The notes: a model not told the origin generated them from the letters alone. A stretch of 64,000 bases of DNA from Vibrio sp. HB236076 (GCF_040957575.1 NZ_CP162601.1:2604001-2668000), one strand, 5' to 3'; positions 36,686-45,276 are shown, counted from the stretch's first letter. Program-made: numbers and translations.

Positions 36686-38607
36686 CGAGTCTATTTTTAC
36701 AGGCTTTTATTTATCTTATCGCGGCGGTTATCGCCGTCCCTTTAGCAAAACAGCTAGGACTGGGGTCAGTGCTAGGCTATTTGATTGCCGGTGTTGTCAT
36801 TGGCCCTATTATTGGCTTGGTGGGTGAAGAAACAGCAACGATCCAGCATTTTGCCGAGTTTGGCGTCGTCATGATGCTCTTTTTGGTTGGTTTAGAGTTA
36901 GACCCCAAAGTACTTTGGGCCATGCGCAATCGCCTTATTGGCCTTGGTGGGTTACAAGTTTCTGTCACTACCCTGGTGATTATGATACTCGCCATGTATG
37001 GCGGACAAACCTGGAGTATCGCACTGGCAATTGGGTTGATTTTTGCCCTTTCTTCAACAGCAATCGTTTTACAAACGTTTAATGAAAAAGGCTTAACCCG
37101 TACTGAAGGCGGGAAAAATGCTTTTTCTGTATTGTTATTTCAAGATATTGCCGTGATCCCCATGTTGGCCTTTATTCCCCTTCTCACTCTCCCCGAGCTG
37201 GTAGAACAAGCTCAGACGGCAGTCGACTCGGCCGCTTCTCATCATGAGGAGCTCAGCTTGGTCGCCGGGCTTCCTGGTTGGGCCTACGGCATTGTCATCA
37301 CCGCGGCCATCGCCCTCGTCGTCGTAGGTGGTCACTACCTTTCTCGGCCCTTACTCAAATACGTTGCCAGTTCAGGGCTTAGAGAAATTTTTACCGCGAC
37401 GGCATTAATGCTCGTCATCGGCATTGCCGCACTCATGAGTTTAGTCGGTCTTTCACCAGCATTAGGTACCTTCCTTGCCGGTGTGGTATTAGCCAATAGC
37501 GAATTTCGCCACGAGCTAGAGTCTAATATCGAACCGTTTAAGGGGTTATTGCTAGGGTTGTTTTTTATCACTGTCGGCGCAGGTATTAATTTTTCTCTTT
37601 TATTCAATGACTTTTTTGTCATTATTGGCCTCACTGTCGGCGTTATGTTACTCAAAGCCCTTGTTCTACTGCTGTTAAGTTTTCTCTTTGCCATCAAAGG
37701 AAGTAATCGTTGGTTATTCACATTAAGTCTTGCTCAGGCCGGTGAGTTCGGTTTTGTATTACTGAGCTTTTCCACTCAGCATCATGTGCTGCCTCTCGCT
37801 CTGTCACAAAAATTGGCATTAGTGGTCACTTTATCGATGTTTTTAACACCGGCGATGTTTATCTTTTTTGACAAAGTGATCTTGCCGCGAGTTGAAGGGA
37901 AAAATAATCAAAGAGAAAGTGACCATATCGAAGAAGCAGGAACCGTTATCATTGCTGGTATTGGGCGATTTGGTCAGATAATCAATCGATTACTGGTATC
38001 TAATGGCATCAATACGGTCGTATTAGACCACCAAGCAAACCAAGTTGATAACATGAGAAAAATTGGCACTCGAGCTTATTTTGGTGATGCGACGAGGCCA
38101 GATATGTTACACACCGCGGGCATAGAACAGGCCGCAGCCTTCGTCGTTGCCATCGATAACCAAGAATCGAGTGTAGAATTAGTTAAATACGTTAAGCATA
38201 CCTACCCTGATGTTTTTATTATTGCCAGAGCGTTTGATCGAGGTCATGGCTACCGTTTAAGACAAGCAGGCGCAGACATCATCGAATCTGAAACCTATCA
38301 CTCTGCGCTAGAAATGGGCGGCCATACAATGGCAGCGCTTGGTATTCACCCGTTTTACATCGAGCAACAAAAATCCACTTACCAAAGAGTTGAAACTAAA
38401 AAGTCAGACTTACTCTATCAAGCTTGGCAACAAGACAGCGGTGAGGAGCGTTACGACAATAACTTTTTACAACTCTTTATTCAGCTAGAAGAGAAAATGG
38501 CGCAAGAAATGAAAAAAGATCGTCACGATAAACTCGCTCGGTCAGAGCGGGGCTGGACACCGCCACCAAAAGGCTATGCTGACGATCTACAACAAGAATG
38601 TGATTAA
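36682..38607 (+). CDS. kefB: Glutathione-gated K+ efflux antiporter (KefB/KefC family)
   Basis: A 641-residue CPA2 transporter with about 12 transmembrane helices (residues 5-400), including GLGSVLGYLIAGVVIGP, VGLELDPKVLW and the SSTAIVLQTF helix. A cytoplasmic RCK/TrkA-N domain follows (VIIAGIGRFGQIINRLL onward, about 415-530) and binds NAD(H) and glutathione. Kef systems are held shut by glutathione and opened by glutathione adducts, acidifying the cell against electrophiles. It is somewhat longer than KefB and KefC of E. coli (about 600-620), from a charged C-terminal tail. Confidence 0.9.
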   Translation: MTSLFLQAFIYLIAAVIAVPLAKQLGLGSVLGYLIAGVVIGPIIGLVGEETATIQHFAEFGVVMMLFLVGLELDPKVLWAMRNRLIGLGGLQVSVTTLVIMILAMYGGQTWSIALAIGLIFALSSTAIVLQTFNEKGLTRTEGGKNAFSVLLFQDIAVIPMLAFIPLLTLPELVEQAQTAVDSAASHHEELSLVAGLPGWAYGIVITAAIALVVVGGHYLSRPLLKYVASSGLREIFTATALMLVIGIAALMSLVGLSPALGTFLAGVVLANSEFRHELESNIEPFKGLLLGLFFITVGAGINFSLLFNDFFVIIGLTVGVMLLKALVLLLLSFLFAIKGSNRWLFTLSLAQAGEFGFVLLSFSTQHHVLPLALSQKLALVVTLSMFLTPAMFIFFDKVILPRVEGKNNQRESDHIEEAGTVIIAGIGRFGQIINRLLVSNGINTVVLDHQANQVDNMRKIGTRAYFGDATRPDMLHTAGIEQAAAFVVAIDNQESSVELVKYVKHTYPDVFIIARAFDRGHGYRLRQAGADIIESETYHSALEMGGHTMAALGIHPFYIEQQKSTYQRVETKKSDLLYQAWQQDSGEERYDNNFLQLFIQLEEKMAQEMKKDRHDKLARSERGWTPPPKGYADDLQQECD

Positions 38608-38926
38608 AATACAATGCTCCAACAGCCGATTTAGAGCAAACGGCGGCGGTTGGAGCAAGTGAAAAGCCAATGACATGCACAACACCTAGTCATCCCCCCG
38701 TTGATAATTGTAAATAGAGCGGTGTTTTTACTACTTAACAGTAACAATCAAGCGCAGTTTTTCTTGTTAAACTATCAACACCATACAAAATAGCCTTTAA
38801 TATCCGGTCACTTTGTAAGTAAAACGAATAAAAACACCACACTACGCACAGAAAATCAGCAAACGATTTTTTTTTTGTATTTTAGTGTTGACCTAGAGAC
38901 CGAAAAACCGTTTAATACACCCCGTT
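38608..38926. other. 319-bp intergenic region upstream of tRNA array 2
   Basis: Contains an inverted repeat at 38616-38656 (GCTCCAAC ... GTTGGAGC with inner GCCG/CGGC) that may end kefB transcription, then AT-rich DNA with the array 2 promoter at its right end. No coding sequence. Confidence 0.6.
38888..38916 (+). promoter_or_regulatory. tRNA array 2 promoter
   Basis: TTGACC (38888-38893) and TTTAAT (38911-38916), spacer 17, ten bases before the first tRNA. Resembles the array 1 promoter in both boxes and spacer (CCGTTTAATA shared). Confidence 0.75.
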
Positions 38927-39002
38927 GCCTCGATAGCTCAGTCGGTAGAGCAGAGGATTGAAAATCCTCGTGTCGGTGGTTCGATTCCGCCTCGAGGCAC
39001 CA
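38927..39002 (+). tRNA. tRNA-Phe (GAA)
   Basis: 76 nt, CCA-ended, identical over the mature tRNA to the gene at 35286. Confidence 0.97.
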
Positions 39003-39058
39003 TATTTAGGATTGGTGTTTAAGATAGAGCAACGTATTTAGTTTGTTGAAAAACATCG

Positions 39059-39101
39059 GTCAGTGCCCTAGGCGGGCCCGTTATTCCGCCTCGAGGCACC
39101 A
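39059..39101 (+). pseudogene. 3' tRNA-Phe remnant (second copy)
   Basis: GGTCAGTGCCCTAGGCGGG and TTATTCCGCCTCGAGGCACCA, the same chimeric 3' fragment as at 35420-35461, again following a tRNA-Phe at a similar distance. Confidence 0.7.
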
Positions 39102-39190
39102 TATTTTAGATTGGTGTTTTAAAAAAGAGCAACACTTTAAGTTTTGTAAAAAACATCAACAAGCGTTAAAACGCAAAAAAAAAGGTTTGT

Positions 39191-39266
<76 letters not shown>

Positions 39267-39292
39267 TTTCTCTTTTTGAGAAAACAATTTGT

Positions 39293-39368
39293 TCCCCCTT
39301 AGTTCAGTTGGTAGAACGGCGGACTGTTAATCCGTATGTCGCAGGTTCGAGTCCCGCAGGGGGAGCCA
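39293..39368 (+). tRNA. tRNA-Asn (GTT)
   Basis: 76 nt ending in CCA, identical to the Asn gene at 35537. Confidence 0.97.
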
Positions 39369-39405
39369 CTTTTTAGAATGTAAGTATTCGCTTATGTTCG
39401 TCGGC

Positions 39406-39481
<76 letters not shown>

Positions 39482-39506
39482 TTTCTCTTTTGAGAAAACA
39501 GTTTAT

Positions 39507-39582
39507 TCCCCCTTAGTTCAGTTGGTAGAACGGCGGACTGTTAATCCGTATGTCGCAGGTTCGAGTCCCGCAGGGGGAGCCA
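39507..39582 (+). tRNA. tRNA-Asn (GTT)
   Basis: 76 nt ending in CCA, second Asn of array 2. It is followed by the same terminator and 3' repeat unit as the Asn gene of array 1. Confidence 0.97.
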
Positions 39583-39885
39583 CATTAAAAAAACCACTTC
39601 ATCTCGAAGTGGTTTTTTTATATCTGAAGATAACGTCACGCAATTGCAGCTTATACACTTACTGCAACAGACTTTGTGCCAAAGTCATGTCGCAGGGCTG
39701 GGCGCCCCCAGCTAGGCGCCCCCGTTGAGTCCCGCAGGGGGAGCCACATTAAAAAAACCACTTCACCTCGAAGTGGTTTTTTTATATCTAAAGATCACGT
39801 CACTCAATTGCAACTTATACGCTTACTGCAACGGACTTTGTGCCAAAGTCATGCCGCAGGGCTGGGCGCCCCCAACTTGGTCCCC
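39564..39885 (+). repeat. Two tandem copies of the tRNA-Asn 3'-end/terminator unit (array 2)
   Basis: Units start at 39564 and 39728, period 164. Both carry the acceptor end, the perfect GAAGTGG hairpin and the spacer with GTGCCAAAGTCATG. The truncated second copy here keeps CCCGCAGGGGGAGCCA unmutated, unlike its counterpart in array 1 (CCCTCAGGGGGAGCTA). Confidence 0.85.
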
Positions 39886-40074
39886 AGTCAGCCCTGTCCT
39901 CTCAAGTCAAACATTCAATATAAAAATTAAATCCATCATGCTAAATCCATTCAACAAGCCATTGAATTAAAATCATTTTTCAACAATAGCTCACAAAAAT
40001 TCAGCGCAAAACTTGGCAAAGCTAATCAAAGGGTTTCGAATGGTTGTCAAAAGGAAGGACAAGGACGTAAAAAC
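39613..40074. other. Intergenic region between tRNA array 2 and the PAP2 gene
   Basis: The first 270 bases are the repeat units; the rest (about 39886-40074) is AT-rich and holds the promoter and ribosome site of the next gene. No additional gene found. Confidence 0.6.
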
Positions 40075-40602
40075 TTGAAAAAGCTCATATTAATGACAAG
40101 TCTCATCGGACTCACCACCTCTTGTTTCGCCAAAACCGATTGGGGAACATTCAGTGACATTGGCGCAGATGGCTTACTGGTGACCTCATTGGCTCTGCCC
40201 ACGTACTATCAAGACTGGCAAGGGTTACAACAGGCGGGTTTAACCTTACTCACGAGTGGTGCCGTGGTCTGGGTTGGAAAATACTCCATAGCCGCAGAAA
40301 GGCCAGATAAAAGTGATTTCGACAGTTTTCCTTCTAGTCATACTGCCAATGCCTTTGCTGCCGCCGCCACACTCTCACAACGTTATGGATGGCAAATTGG
40401 GCTACCTAGCTATACACTGGCAAGTCTTGTTGGTTATGCAAGAGTGAAACAAAATAAACATCATTGGCACGATGTACTGGCAGGAGCAGCCATTGGTGTA
40501 TTAAGCGGAGTCTACTTTACGTCACCGGCAGGGGTAAACATCGCCGTTTCACCTTGGAGTGATGGTGATAGCCAGGGATTAAACCTTAGCTATCAATGGT
40601 GA
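40075..40602 (+). CDS. PAP2-family phosphatase, exported
   Basis: A 175-residue type 2 phosphatidic-acid phosphatase with a signal peptide ending CFA (about residue 19). The three-part active site is visible: K-x6-RP as KYSIAAERP, PSSH in the SFPSSHTANAFAAA segment, and R-x5-H-x3-D as RVKQNKHHWHD. The substrate (lipid phosphate, undecaprenyl pyrophosphate or other) cannot be told. The reading frame opens with TTG at 40075 behind AAGGACAAGGACG; an ATG seven codons in would remove part of the signal. It precedes the DUF1835-type gene by 20 bases. Confidence 0.82.
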   Translation: MKKLILMTSLIGLTTSCFAKTDWGTFSDIGADGLLVTSLALPTYYQDWQGLQQAGLTLLTSGAVVWVGKYSIAAERPDKSDFDSFPSSHTANAFAAAATLSQRYGWQIGLPSYTLASLVGYARVKQNKHHWHDVLAGAAIGVLSGVYFTSPAGVNIAVSPWSDGDSQGLNLSYQW

Positions 40603-40622
40603 ATTAAGATTGAGGTGATATC

Positions 40623-41783
40623 ATGAATCCCTTTGATTTAACACTCGATACTTTAAAAAAACATTTTGAGGTCAGTTTTGGACAATCCGAGCCAATGCAA
40701 GGAAAGGAGACGACTTTTAAGCTGGAATCAATGGGCTTTTCTTCTTGGCAACAAGCCGTAGAGCACTGCCACAAATTAAGCCAATATAAACAGCCACCTG
40801 ATGTGCCGTTAGATGACCCATACACCCTTCACATTCGCTGTGGTACTGATATTAAACCCTACTTTACCCCACCAGACTTTGTCGGTGATTATCTTGCTTT
40901 GATTGATCCGCTTTGCATGGGGCCTTTAAGTGATAACGAGGGTCAACACCATCTACAACGAGCTCACTTTATTGGCAAACACCTGCTGCCAAAAGTGGAT
41001 AACGGCACTCAAGCACAACAAGAAAAAGAAATTCAACGTCAACAACGACAGGCTCTAGAGACACTCTGCTCACCGAGATACCGCAGACGGGTATTTTGGC
41101 TTGAACACGACAATTACGACCAACTCATGTGGCTTGAAGCCTTAACTCACTTTGCCAAACAACAGGCCATTGAAATTGAATATATTGAAGTCAATCACTT
41201 TCCAGGATTACAACGATTTATCGGTTTAGGTCAGTTACCAAGGTACGCTTTTCGTTATTTGTGGCGTGAACATAAACAACCACTACAAGAACAACATATA
41301 ACACTGGCTCAGCAGATTTGGCCCGCCTTTTGTGCAAATACACCCAAACCTCTCATTGCACTCTATCAACAAGATTTAGCCAGTGCCTTTCCTAACCTAC
41401 AAGCCGTAATCAAAAGGCATCTACAAGAATTGCCACATTGCGATTCACGATTAACCAAAACACAAACCATAGTCATCGATATCCTAAGACAAGCCACCCG
41501 TCCCCTAACCTGGTCACAACTATTTGACCAATGGCAACAAAAAGATCCTCTGCCCTACCTCGGTGATACGATGCTACATGCCTGCATCAAGCCTTTATGG
41601 CCGCATTTAGTCATCGAACATCATTCAAAAGAGACTTATTACCAGCTAAAATCACCAAAGGACAATTCGTTCGATATCGAACCCTATTCGGTCGGTGGTA
41701 TCGACTTATCTGCCACGAGCCATTGGGCATGGGATCATAATGATCTTCACAGTATGGTTCAGACCTCTCTACCTAATAAATAA
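40623..41783 (+). CDS. DUF1835-type protein of unknown function
   Basis: A 386-residue soluble protein. LHIRCGTDIKPYF followed by FVGDYLALIDPLCMGPL fits the start of the DUF1835 domain, and RRRVFWLEHDNYDQLMWLEALTHF matches that domain's middle. The C-terminal part (about 290-350) resembles a DUF3658-like region by position only. No catalytic motif can be named. There is no signal peptide or membrane segment. ATG follows GAGGTGAT. It is a probable operon partner of the PAP2 gene. The function is unknown. Confidence 0.65.
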   Translation: MNPFDLTLDTLKKHFEVSFGQSEPMQGKETTFKLESMGFSSWQQAVEHCHKLSQYKQPPDVPLDDPYTLHIRCGTDIKPYFTPPDFVGDYLALIDPLCMGPLSDNEGQHHLQRAHFIGKHLLPKVDNGTQAQQEKEIQRQQRQALETLCSPRYRRRVFWLEHDNYDQLMWLEALTHFAKQQAIEIEYIEVNHFPGLQRFIGLGQLPRYAFRYLWREHKQPLQEQHITLAQQIWPAFCANTPKPLIALYQQDLASAFPNLQAVIKRHLQELPHCDSRLTKTQTIVIDILRQATRPLTWSQLFDQWQQKDPLPYLGDTMLHACIKPLWPHLVIEHHSKETYYQLKSPKDNSFDIEPYSVGGIDLSATSHWAWDHNDLHSMVQTSLPNK

Positions 41784-41869
41784 TTATCTCAACAACAATA
41801 AATTGACTTTAATAATAATTCCAAAGGCTTACTAGATCATTTTAAATTGAACTATTAGTTAAACTTGAA

Positions 41870-41940
41870 AACCTTATTGTAACTCATTCTCATTGAGCAT
41901 ATCATAGCGATAATTTATCTATTCTGATTACTATTTATCG
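41870..41940 (+). promoter_or_regulatory. Probable Fur-regulated promoter of the siderophore receptor
   Basis: AACTCATTCTCATTGAGCAT at 41881-41900 contains CATTCTCATT, a typical half of a Fur box, and GCGATAATTTATC follows at about 41908. The region is AT-rich and directly precedes a TonB-dependent receptor gene, a common Fur target. Confidence 0.6.
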
Positions 41941-41942
41941 CT

Positions 41943-44042
41943 ATGTTATTGAAAAAATCCGTCATCGCCATGCAGGCTTGTGGTCTACTGGCTTTATCGC
42001 CTCAAGTCTTCGCTGCAGATTCTACGTCAAACAACGAACAAGAAACCGATGTTGTTGAAGTTCATGGACGCGCGCTCACACTTTACAAATCCAATGAAGC
42101 ATCATTGGGCACACGCACCGTCACCACCATAGATCAAACTCCACAATCCATTCAGATCCTGACGCACGATTTAATTGAAGATCAAGCAGCGAATGAAGTC
42201 ACCGATCTTTTCCGCTCTATGTCTGGCGTTTCGTATTTTAACTACGGCATCGTCAAAATCCGTGGCTTTGAGCAAGAAAGTGAAGTGCTTTACGATGGCT
42301 TAAAAGGCGATCCTTTCAGAACCTTTACTATTCCTCAGCTATTTAATATTGATCAAGTGCAGGTACTGAAAGGGCCTTCAGGTTCATTGTACGGTGCGGG
42401 CGAAGCCGGTGGGGTCATCAACTACGTCACCAAAAAACCGACTTACACACCAGAAACGACCTTAGAAATTACCGGGGGGAACAAAGACTTCTTAAGTGGC
42501 AGCTTTGAATCTTCGGGGCCTGCTAATGAGGACGGCTCTCAACGTTACCGTATTGGCCTTTACTCAAGTGGCGAAGACTCTTATCGCAATAACGTTGAAG
42601 AAGAAAACCAAATCTTGGATGTGGGTTACGCTTGGGATATCAATGACTACACAACATTAACCCTTCAATACTCCTACTTCTATCAATTAGGTGAGCGCTT
42701 GCGTGGTGTACCCATTGACTCTAGTGGTAACTTCTTAGCAGATAGCTCTTGGAGCAGTAATGAACCCGATGATTACCAAAAATTCCAAGCAAACATCGTT
42801 CAAGCGCATGTGGATCATGAGGTTAATGATTGGTTAGATAGCCACTTTGCTTTTCGCGCTTATGAAACAAAAGAAACCATCAAATTCCACCAAGCAAGAG
42901 CCCTGGTCGATACCGATGATGATGGAGAAGTAGACTCAGTTTCTCGCCGTTATCAAGATCAAGTTCGCTACTATAAAGGCATTGATCTTGGCTCTTATCT
43001 CGTAGGTGATTTCGGCGCTCACACCGTGGTAGTTGGCAGTGACTATCACTTTGCTAGCGAAGATGAAGTCTTCTATTACTCTGGTACAACGAGCGCGGAT
43101 AGCGGTGCTGAAAGTCCGTCTTACTTATCTTTGTCAGATCCCGCTTATGATGATGACATCAGTAGCTATGTGTTAACTCTTAACCGCGATCGCTCTACTG
43201 ACGTCAACCAAGCTGGTATCTACGCTCAAGATCAATGGCAGGCAACGGATAAGTTAAACCTCGTCTTTGGTGCTCGTGCTGATTTCATGGAACAAAAAGT
43301 GGTTGATCACGATGATGGCAGTGACAATGCGTATTATCACGATTGGGGCTACTCTGCTCGCGTTGGCGCCACCTATGAAGTCAATCCGCAGTTTAAACCT
43401 TACACCTCGTACTCCTTGGGTATGACCCCTCAAGATGCGTCTGACCAAGTCGATGCTGCCGATGGGTTACTCGACCCGGAAGAAAATACACAGATTGAAA
43501 TTGGCGCACGCAGTTACTTATTTGATAACCGTATTAATATCAATACCGCGTTGTACCATATCGTTAAAGAAAACATCGCGTATACCGATGATGACGACTT
43601 GATCTACGCGATCGGTGATATCCGTAGTCAAGGCTTTGAAATGGACGTTCTCGCTCAAATCACACCATTGTGGGTAGCCAATGTCAGCTATACCTACAAT
43701 GACCTATCGACGACGGATAATGAAAACGAGGCGCGAGCACTGTCTAATTCACCACATAATCAGCTCGGCGTATGGACGCGACATGAGATTCCCGCTTTAG
43801 ACTCATCTATTGCATTTGGTGCTAGCTACGCCAGTAAACAAAAAGACCGTGATGACAATACCATCAAATCTTACACGGTTTACGATATGTCTTGGCAAAC
43901 ACAATGGCAAGATTGGAAATTCCAAGCCAATGTCAAAAACCTCTTTGATAAAGAATACGCCATTGCTGGATTTACGACAGAATCAGGAGCCATCGTCGGT
44001 GAACGCCGTCGTATTTACTTAAAAGCCGCTTATAGCTTCTAA
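41943..44042 (+). CDS. TonB-dependent siderophore receptor
   Basis: A 699-residue outer-membrane receptor of the FhuA/FoxA/FpvA-like class. The signal peptide ends VFA (about residue 24); a TonB-box-like DVVEVHG follows; the plug domain runs to about residue 165 (TVTTIDQTPQSIQIL, VLKGPSGSLYGAGEAGGVINYVTKK), and the rest is a 22-strand barrel ending in the aromatic residue F. The ligand is unknown; no biosynthesis or uptake ABC genes are nearby. The ribosome site is weak. A terminator follows. Confidence 0.92.
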   Translation: MLLKKSVIAMQACGLLALSPQVFAADSTSNNEQETDVVEVHGRALTLYKSNEASLGTRTVTTIDQTPQSIQILTHDLIEDQAANEVTDLFRSMSGVSYFNYGIVKIRGFEQESEVLYDGLKGDPFRTFTIPQLFNIDQVQVLKGPSGSLYGAGEAGGVINYVTKKPTYTPETTLEITGGNKDFLSGSFESSGPANEDGSQRYRIGLYSSGEDSYRNNVEEENQILDVGYAWDINDYTTLTLQYSYFYQLGERLRGVPIDSSGNFLADSSWSSNEPDDYQKFQANIVQAHVDHEVNDWLDSHFAFRAYETKETIKFHQARALVDTDDDGEVDSVSRRYQDQVRYYKGIDLGSYLVGDFGAHTVVVGSDYHFASEDEVFYYSGTTSADSGAESPSYLSLSDPAYDDDISSYVLTLNRDRSTDVNQAGIYAQDQWQATDKLNLVFGARADFMEQKVVDHDDGSDNAYYHDWGYSARVGATYEVNPQFKPYTSYSLGMTPQDASDQVDAADGLLDPEENTQIEIGARSYLFDNRININTALYHIVKENIAYTDDDDLIYAIGDIRSQGFEMDVLAQITPLWVANVSYTYNDLSTTDNENEARALSNSPHNQLGVWTRHEIPALDSSIAFGASYASKQKDRDDNTIKSYTVYDMSWQTQWQDWKFQANVKNLFDKEYAIAGFTTESGAIVGERRRIYLKAAYSF

Positions 44043-44064
44043 GTATCGTTTCTTTTTCACTATC

Positions 44065-44096
44065 AAAGGCAAAGTTTCGACTTTGCCTTTTTTATT
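44065..44096 (+). terminator. Receptor gene terminator
   Basis: Stem AAAGGCAAAG / CTTTGCCTTT with a 6-base loop and T tract, 22 bases after the receptor stop. Confidence 0.9.
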
Positions 44097-44216
44097 GCCT
44101 AACTTTACCCAATGATAAGCCTATAAAATAGCGCTCTCAAAGGTTTCGTCACCCAAAAAGAACATCATGATCTTTTTGCTTTTAGATCATGGCAAGACAA
44201 AAGCCCGTGAAAAGTA

Positions 44217-44408
44217 GCAAGATCGCTTCGCTTCAAGCCACAAGATCACTTCGTTCCAAGTAAAAAGAAAACCCTAAAACTAAAACAGTAAAAGACAGTA
44301 TGAGACAGTATAAAACAGTGACATACACTATAGGACAATCTCAGTACATGACCTGTCTTACACTGTGTTGAGCGCAGCGATCTGTCTTTCACTGCCCTAC
44401 ACTGTGGT
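44217..44408. repeat. ACAGT-N5 periodic repeat block 1
   Basis: ACAGT occurs at 44285, 44295, 44305 and 44315, each 10 bases apart, with variants ACACT at 44325 and ACAAT at 44335. Inverted CTGT/CTG motifs follow at 44353, 44363, 44382, 44392 and 44402, again near 10-base steps, making a large imperfect palindrome. Confidence 0.85.
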
Positions 44409-44458
44409 TCAAGAAATTGATGGGTTCCTGAGAAAAACGAGTGGGAAGAAATCATCCT

Positions 44459-44521
44459 GGGGTCGGATTCGCGGGATCGCAGTACTCACCCTCTGCGCCT
44501 AACTGTTGTGGATCCGACCCC
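44459..44521. repeat. REPIN-like inverted repeat 1
   Basis: GGGGTCGGATTCGC at the left and GTGGATCCGACCCC at the right form inverted ends of a 63-bp element. Confidence 0.75.
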
Positions 44522-44632
44522 TTGACTCGAAACGCACTTTGGCAAAGAACAAAGACTGACCTTAACCATTGCAGTACATGATGACAACCAACACTAAAAG
44601 TCATTCTTTGCCTATTGGGTTCATCACTTCTA

Positions 44633-44694
44633 GGGGTCGGATCCGCATAATACAGAGGACGCTGTCAGTCAGTCTATTTCGCAAATCCGACCCC
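44633..44694. repeat. REPIN-like inverted repeat 2
   Basis: GGGGTCGGATCCGC at the left and CGCAAATCCGACCCC at the right enclose 62 bp. Only the ends match the first element; the interior differs. Confidence 0.75.
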
Positions 44695-44720
44695 ATTTGA
44701 GTTAGGTAAAACCAAAATAT

Positions 44721-45000
44721 AAGACAGTATAAAACAGTGAAACACAGTAAAAGACAGTGGCAAGATCGCTTCGCTTCAAGTCACAAGATCACTTCGTTCC
44801 AAGTAAAAAGAAAACCCTAAGACTAAAACAGTATGAGACAGTATAAAACAGTGAAACACAGTGTAGGACAGTCTCAACACATGACCTGTCTTTCACTGTG
44901 TTAAGCGAAGCGGACTGTTTTACACTGTACAACACTGATCTTACCTTGCCACTTGAGCGCAGCGTCCTTGAAGTGAAACGATCTTGCAGCGCAGCGATCT
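44721..45000. repeat. ACAGT-N5 periodic repeat block 2
   Basis: ACAGT at 44724, 44734, 44744, 44754, then after a 74-base shared segment at 44828, 44838, 44848, 44858, 44868, all exactly 10 apart. Inverted CTGT follows at 44886, 44896, 44915 and 44925. The end (44951-45000) has the inverse of the shared segment (CTTGAAGTGAAACGATCTTG). Confidence 0.85.
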
Positions 45001-45011
45001 TATTTTAGAAA

Positions 45012-45044
45012 TAAAAAAAGCCTGACTCTTGCGAATCAGGCTTT
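45012..45044 (-). terminator. Terminator after the tRNA-Asp pseudogene
   Basis: AAAGCCTGA / TCAGGCTTT stem with U-rich tail on the minus strand, a copy of the hairpin at 45153-45190. Confidence 0.85.
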
Positions 45045-45054
45045 CTTAAAGAAG

Positions 45055-45140
45055 TGGCGGAGCGGACGGGACTCGAACCCGCGACCCCCGGCGTGACAGG
45101 CCGGCTTGTTCTAAATAATAGCAACCAACTGAACTACCGC
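45055..45140 (-). pseudogene. Broken tRNA-Asp copy
   Basis: The anticodon, T arm and 3' CCA end match the intact tRNA-Asp at 45200-45276, but the D-arm/anticodon-stem junction carries about 14 extra bases (CTTGTTCTAAATAATAG on the plus strand) and the 5' acceptor strand is replaced (CGCTTGAACTACTG instead of CGCTCCA). The acceptor stem cannot form, so a functional tRNA is unlikely. Confidence 0.85.
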
Positions 45141-45152
45141 TTGAACTACTGT

Positions 45153-45190
45153 TAACGAAAAAAAAGCCTGACTCTTGCGAATCAGGCTTT
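45153..45190 (-). terminator. tRNA-Asp / left rRNA operon terminator
   Basis: Minus-strand AAAGCCTGA / TCAGGCTTT stem with a run of U residues directly after tRNA-Asp. A near-identical hairpin recurs after the pseudogene. Confidence 0.88.
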
Positions 45191-45199
45191 CTTAAAAAG

Positions 45200-45276
45200 T
45201 GGCGGAGCGGACGGGACTCGAACCCGCGACCCCCGGCGTGACAGGCCGGTATTCTAACCAACTGAACTACCGCTCC
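45200..45276 (-). tRNA. tRNA-Asp (GTC)
   Basis: 77 nt, CCA-ended, anticodon GTC in loop CTGTCAC. It lies 82 bases past 5S rRNA and is probably the distal tRNA of the left rRNA operon, as in E. coli rrnC and rrnH. Confidence 0.97.

Larger units (their letters stand above)
44097..45010. other. ~900-bp gene-free repeat region
   Basis: No plausible protein gene. It consists of two related blocks (44217-44408 and 44721-45000) built from 10-bp-periodic ACAGT units and their inverted forms. Between them lie two GGGGTCGGAT/ATCCGACCCC inverted repeats (44459-44521, 44633-44694). Each block also shares CAAGATCGCTTCGCTTCAAG and ACAAGATCACTTCGTTCCAA. Confidence 0.8.

Noticed and set aside
43254..43448. 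64-residue minus-strand frame in the receptor gene
   Set aside because: It is the antisense shadow of an acidic, D-rich part of the receptor.
44281..44880. CRISPR array
   Set aside because: The regular ACAGT spacing is only 10 bases with no 28-37-base repeat and no unique spacer of proper size, and no cas gene is present.
45046..45261. 71-residue minus-strand frame
   Set aside because: Covers tRNA-Asp and its broken copy.
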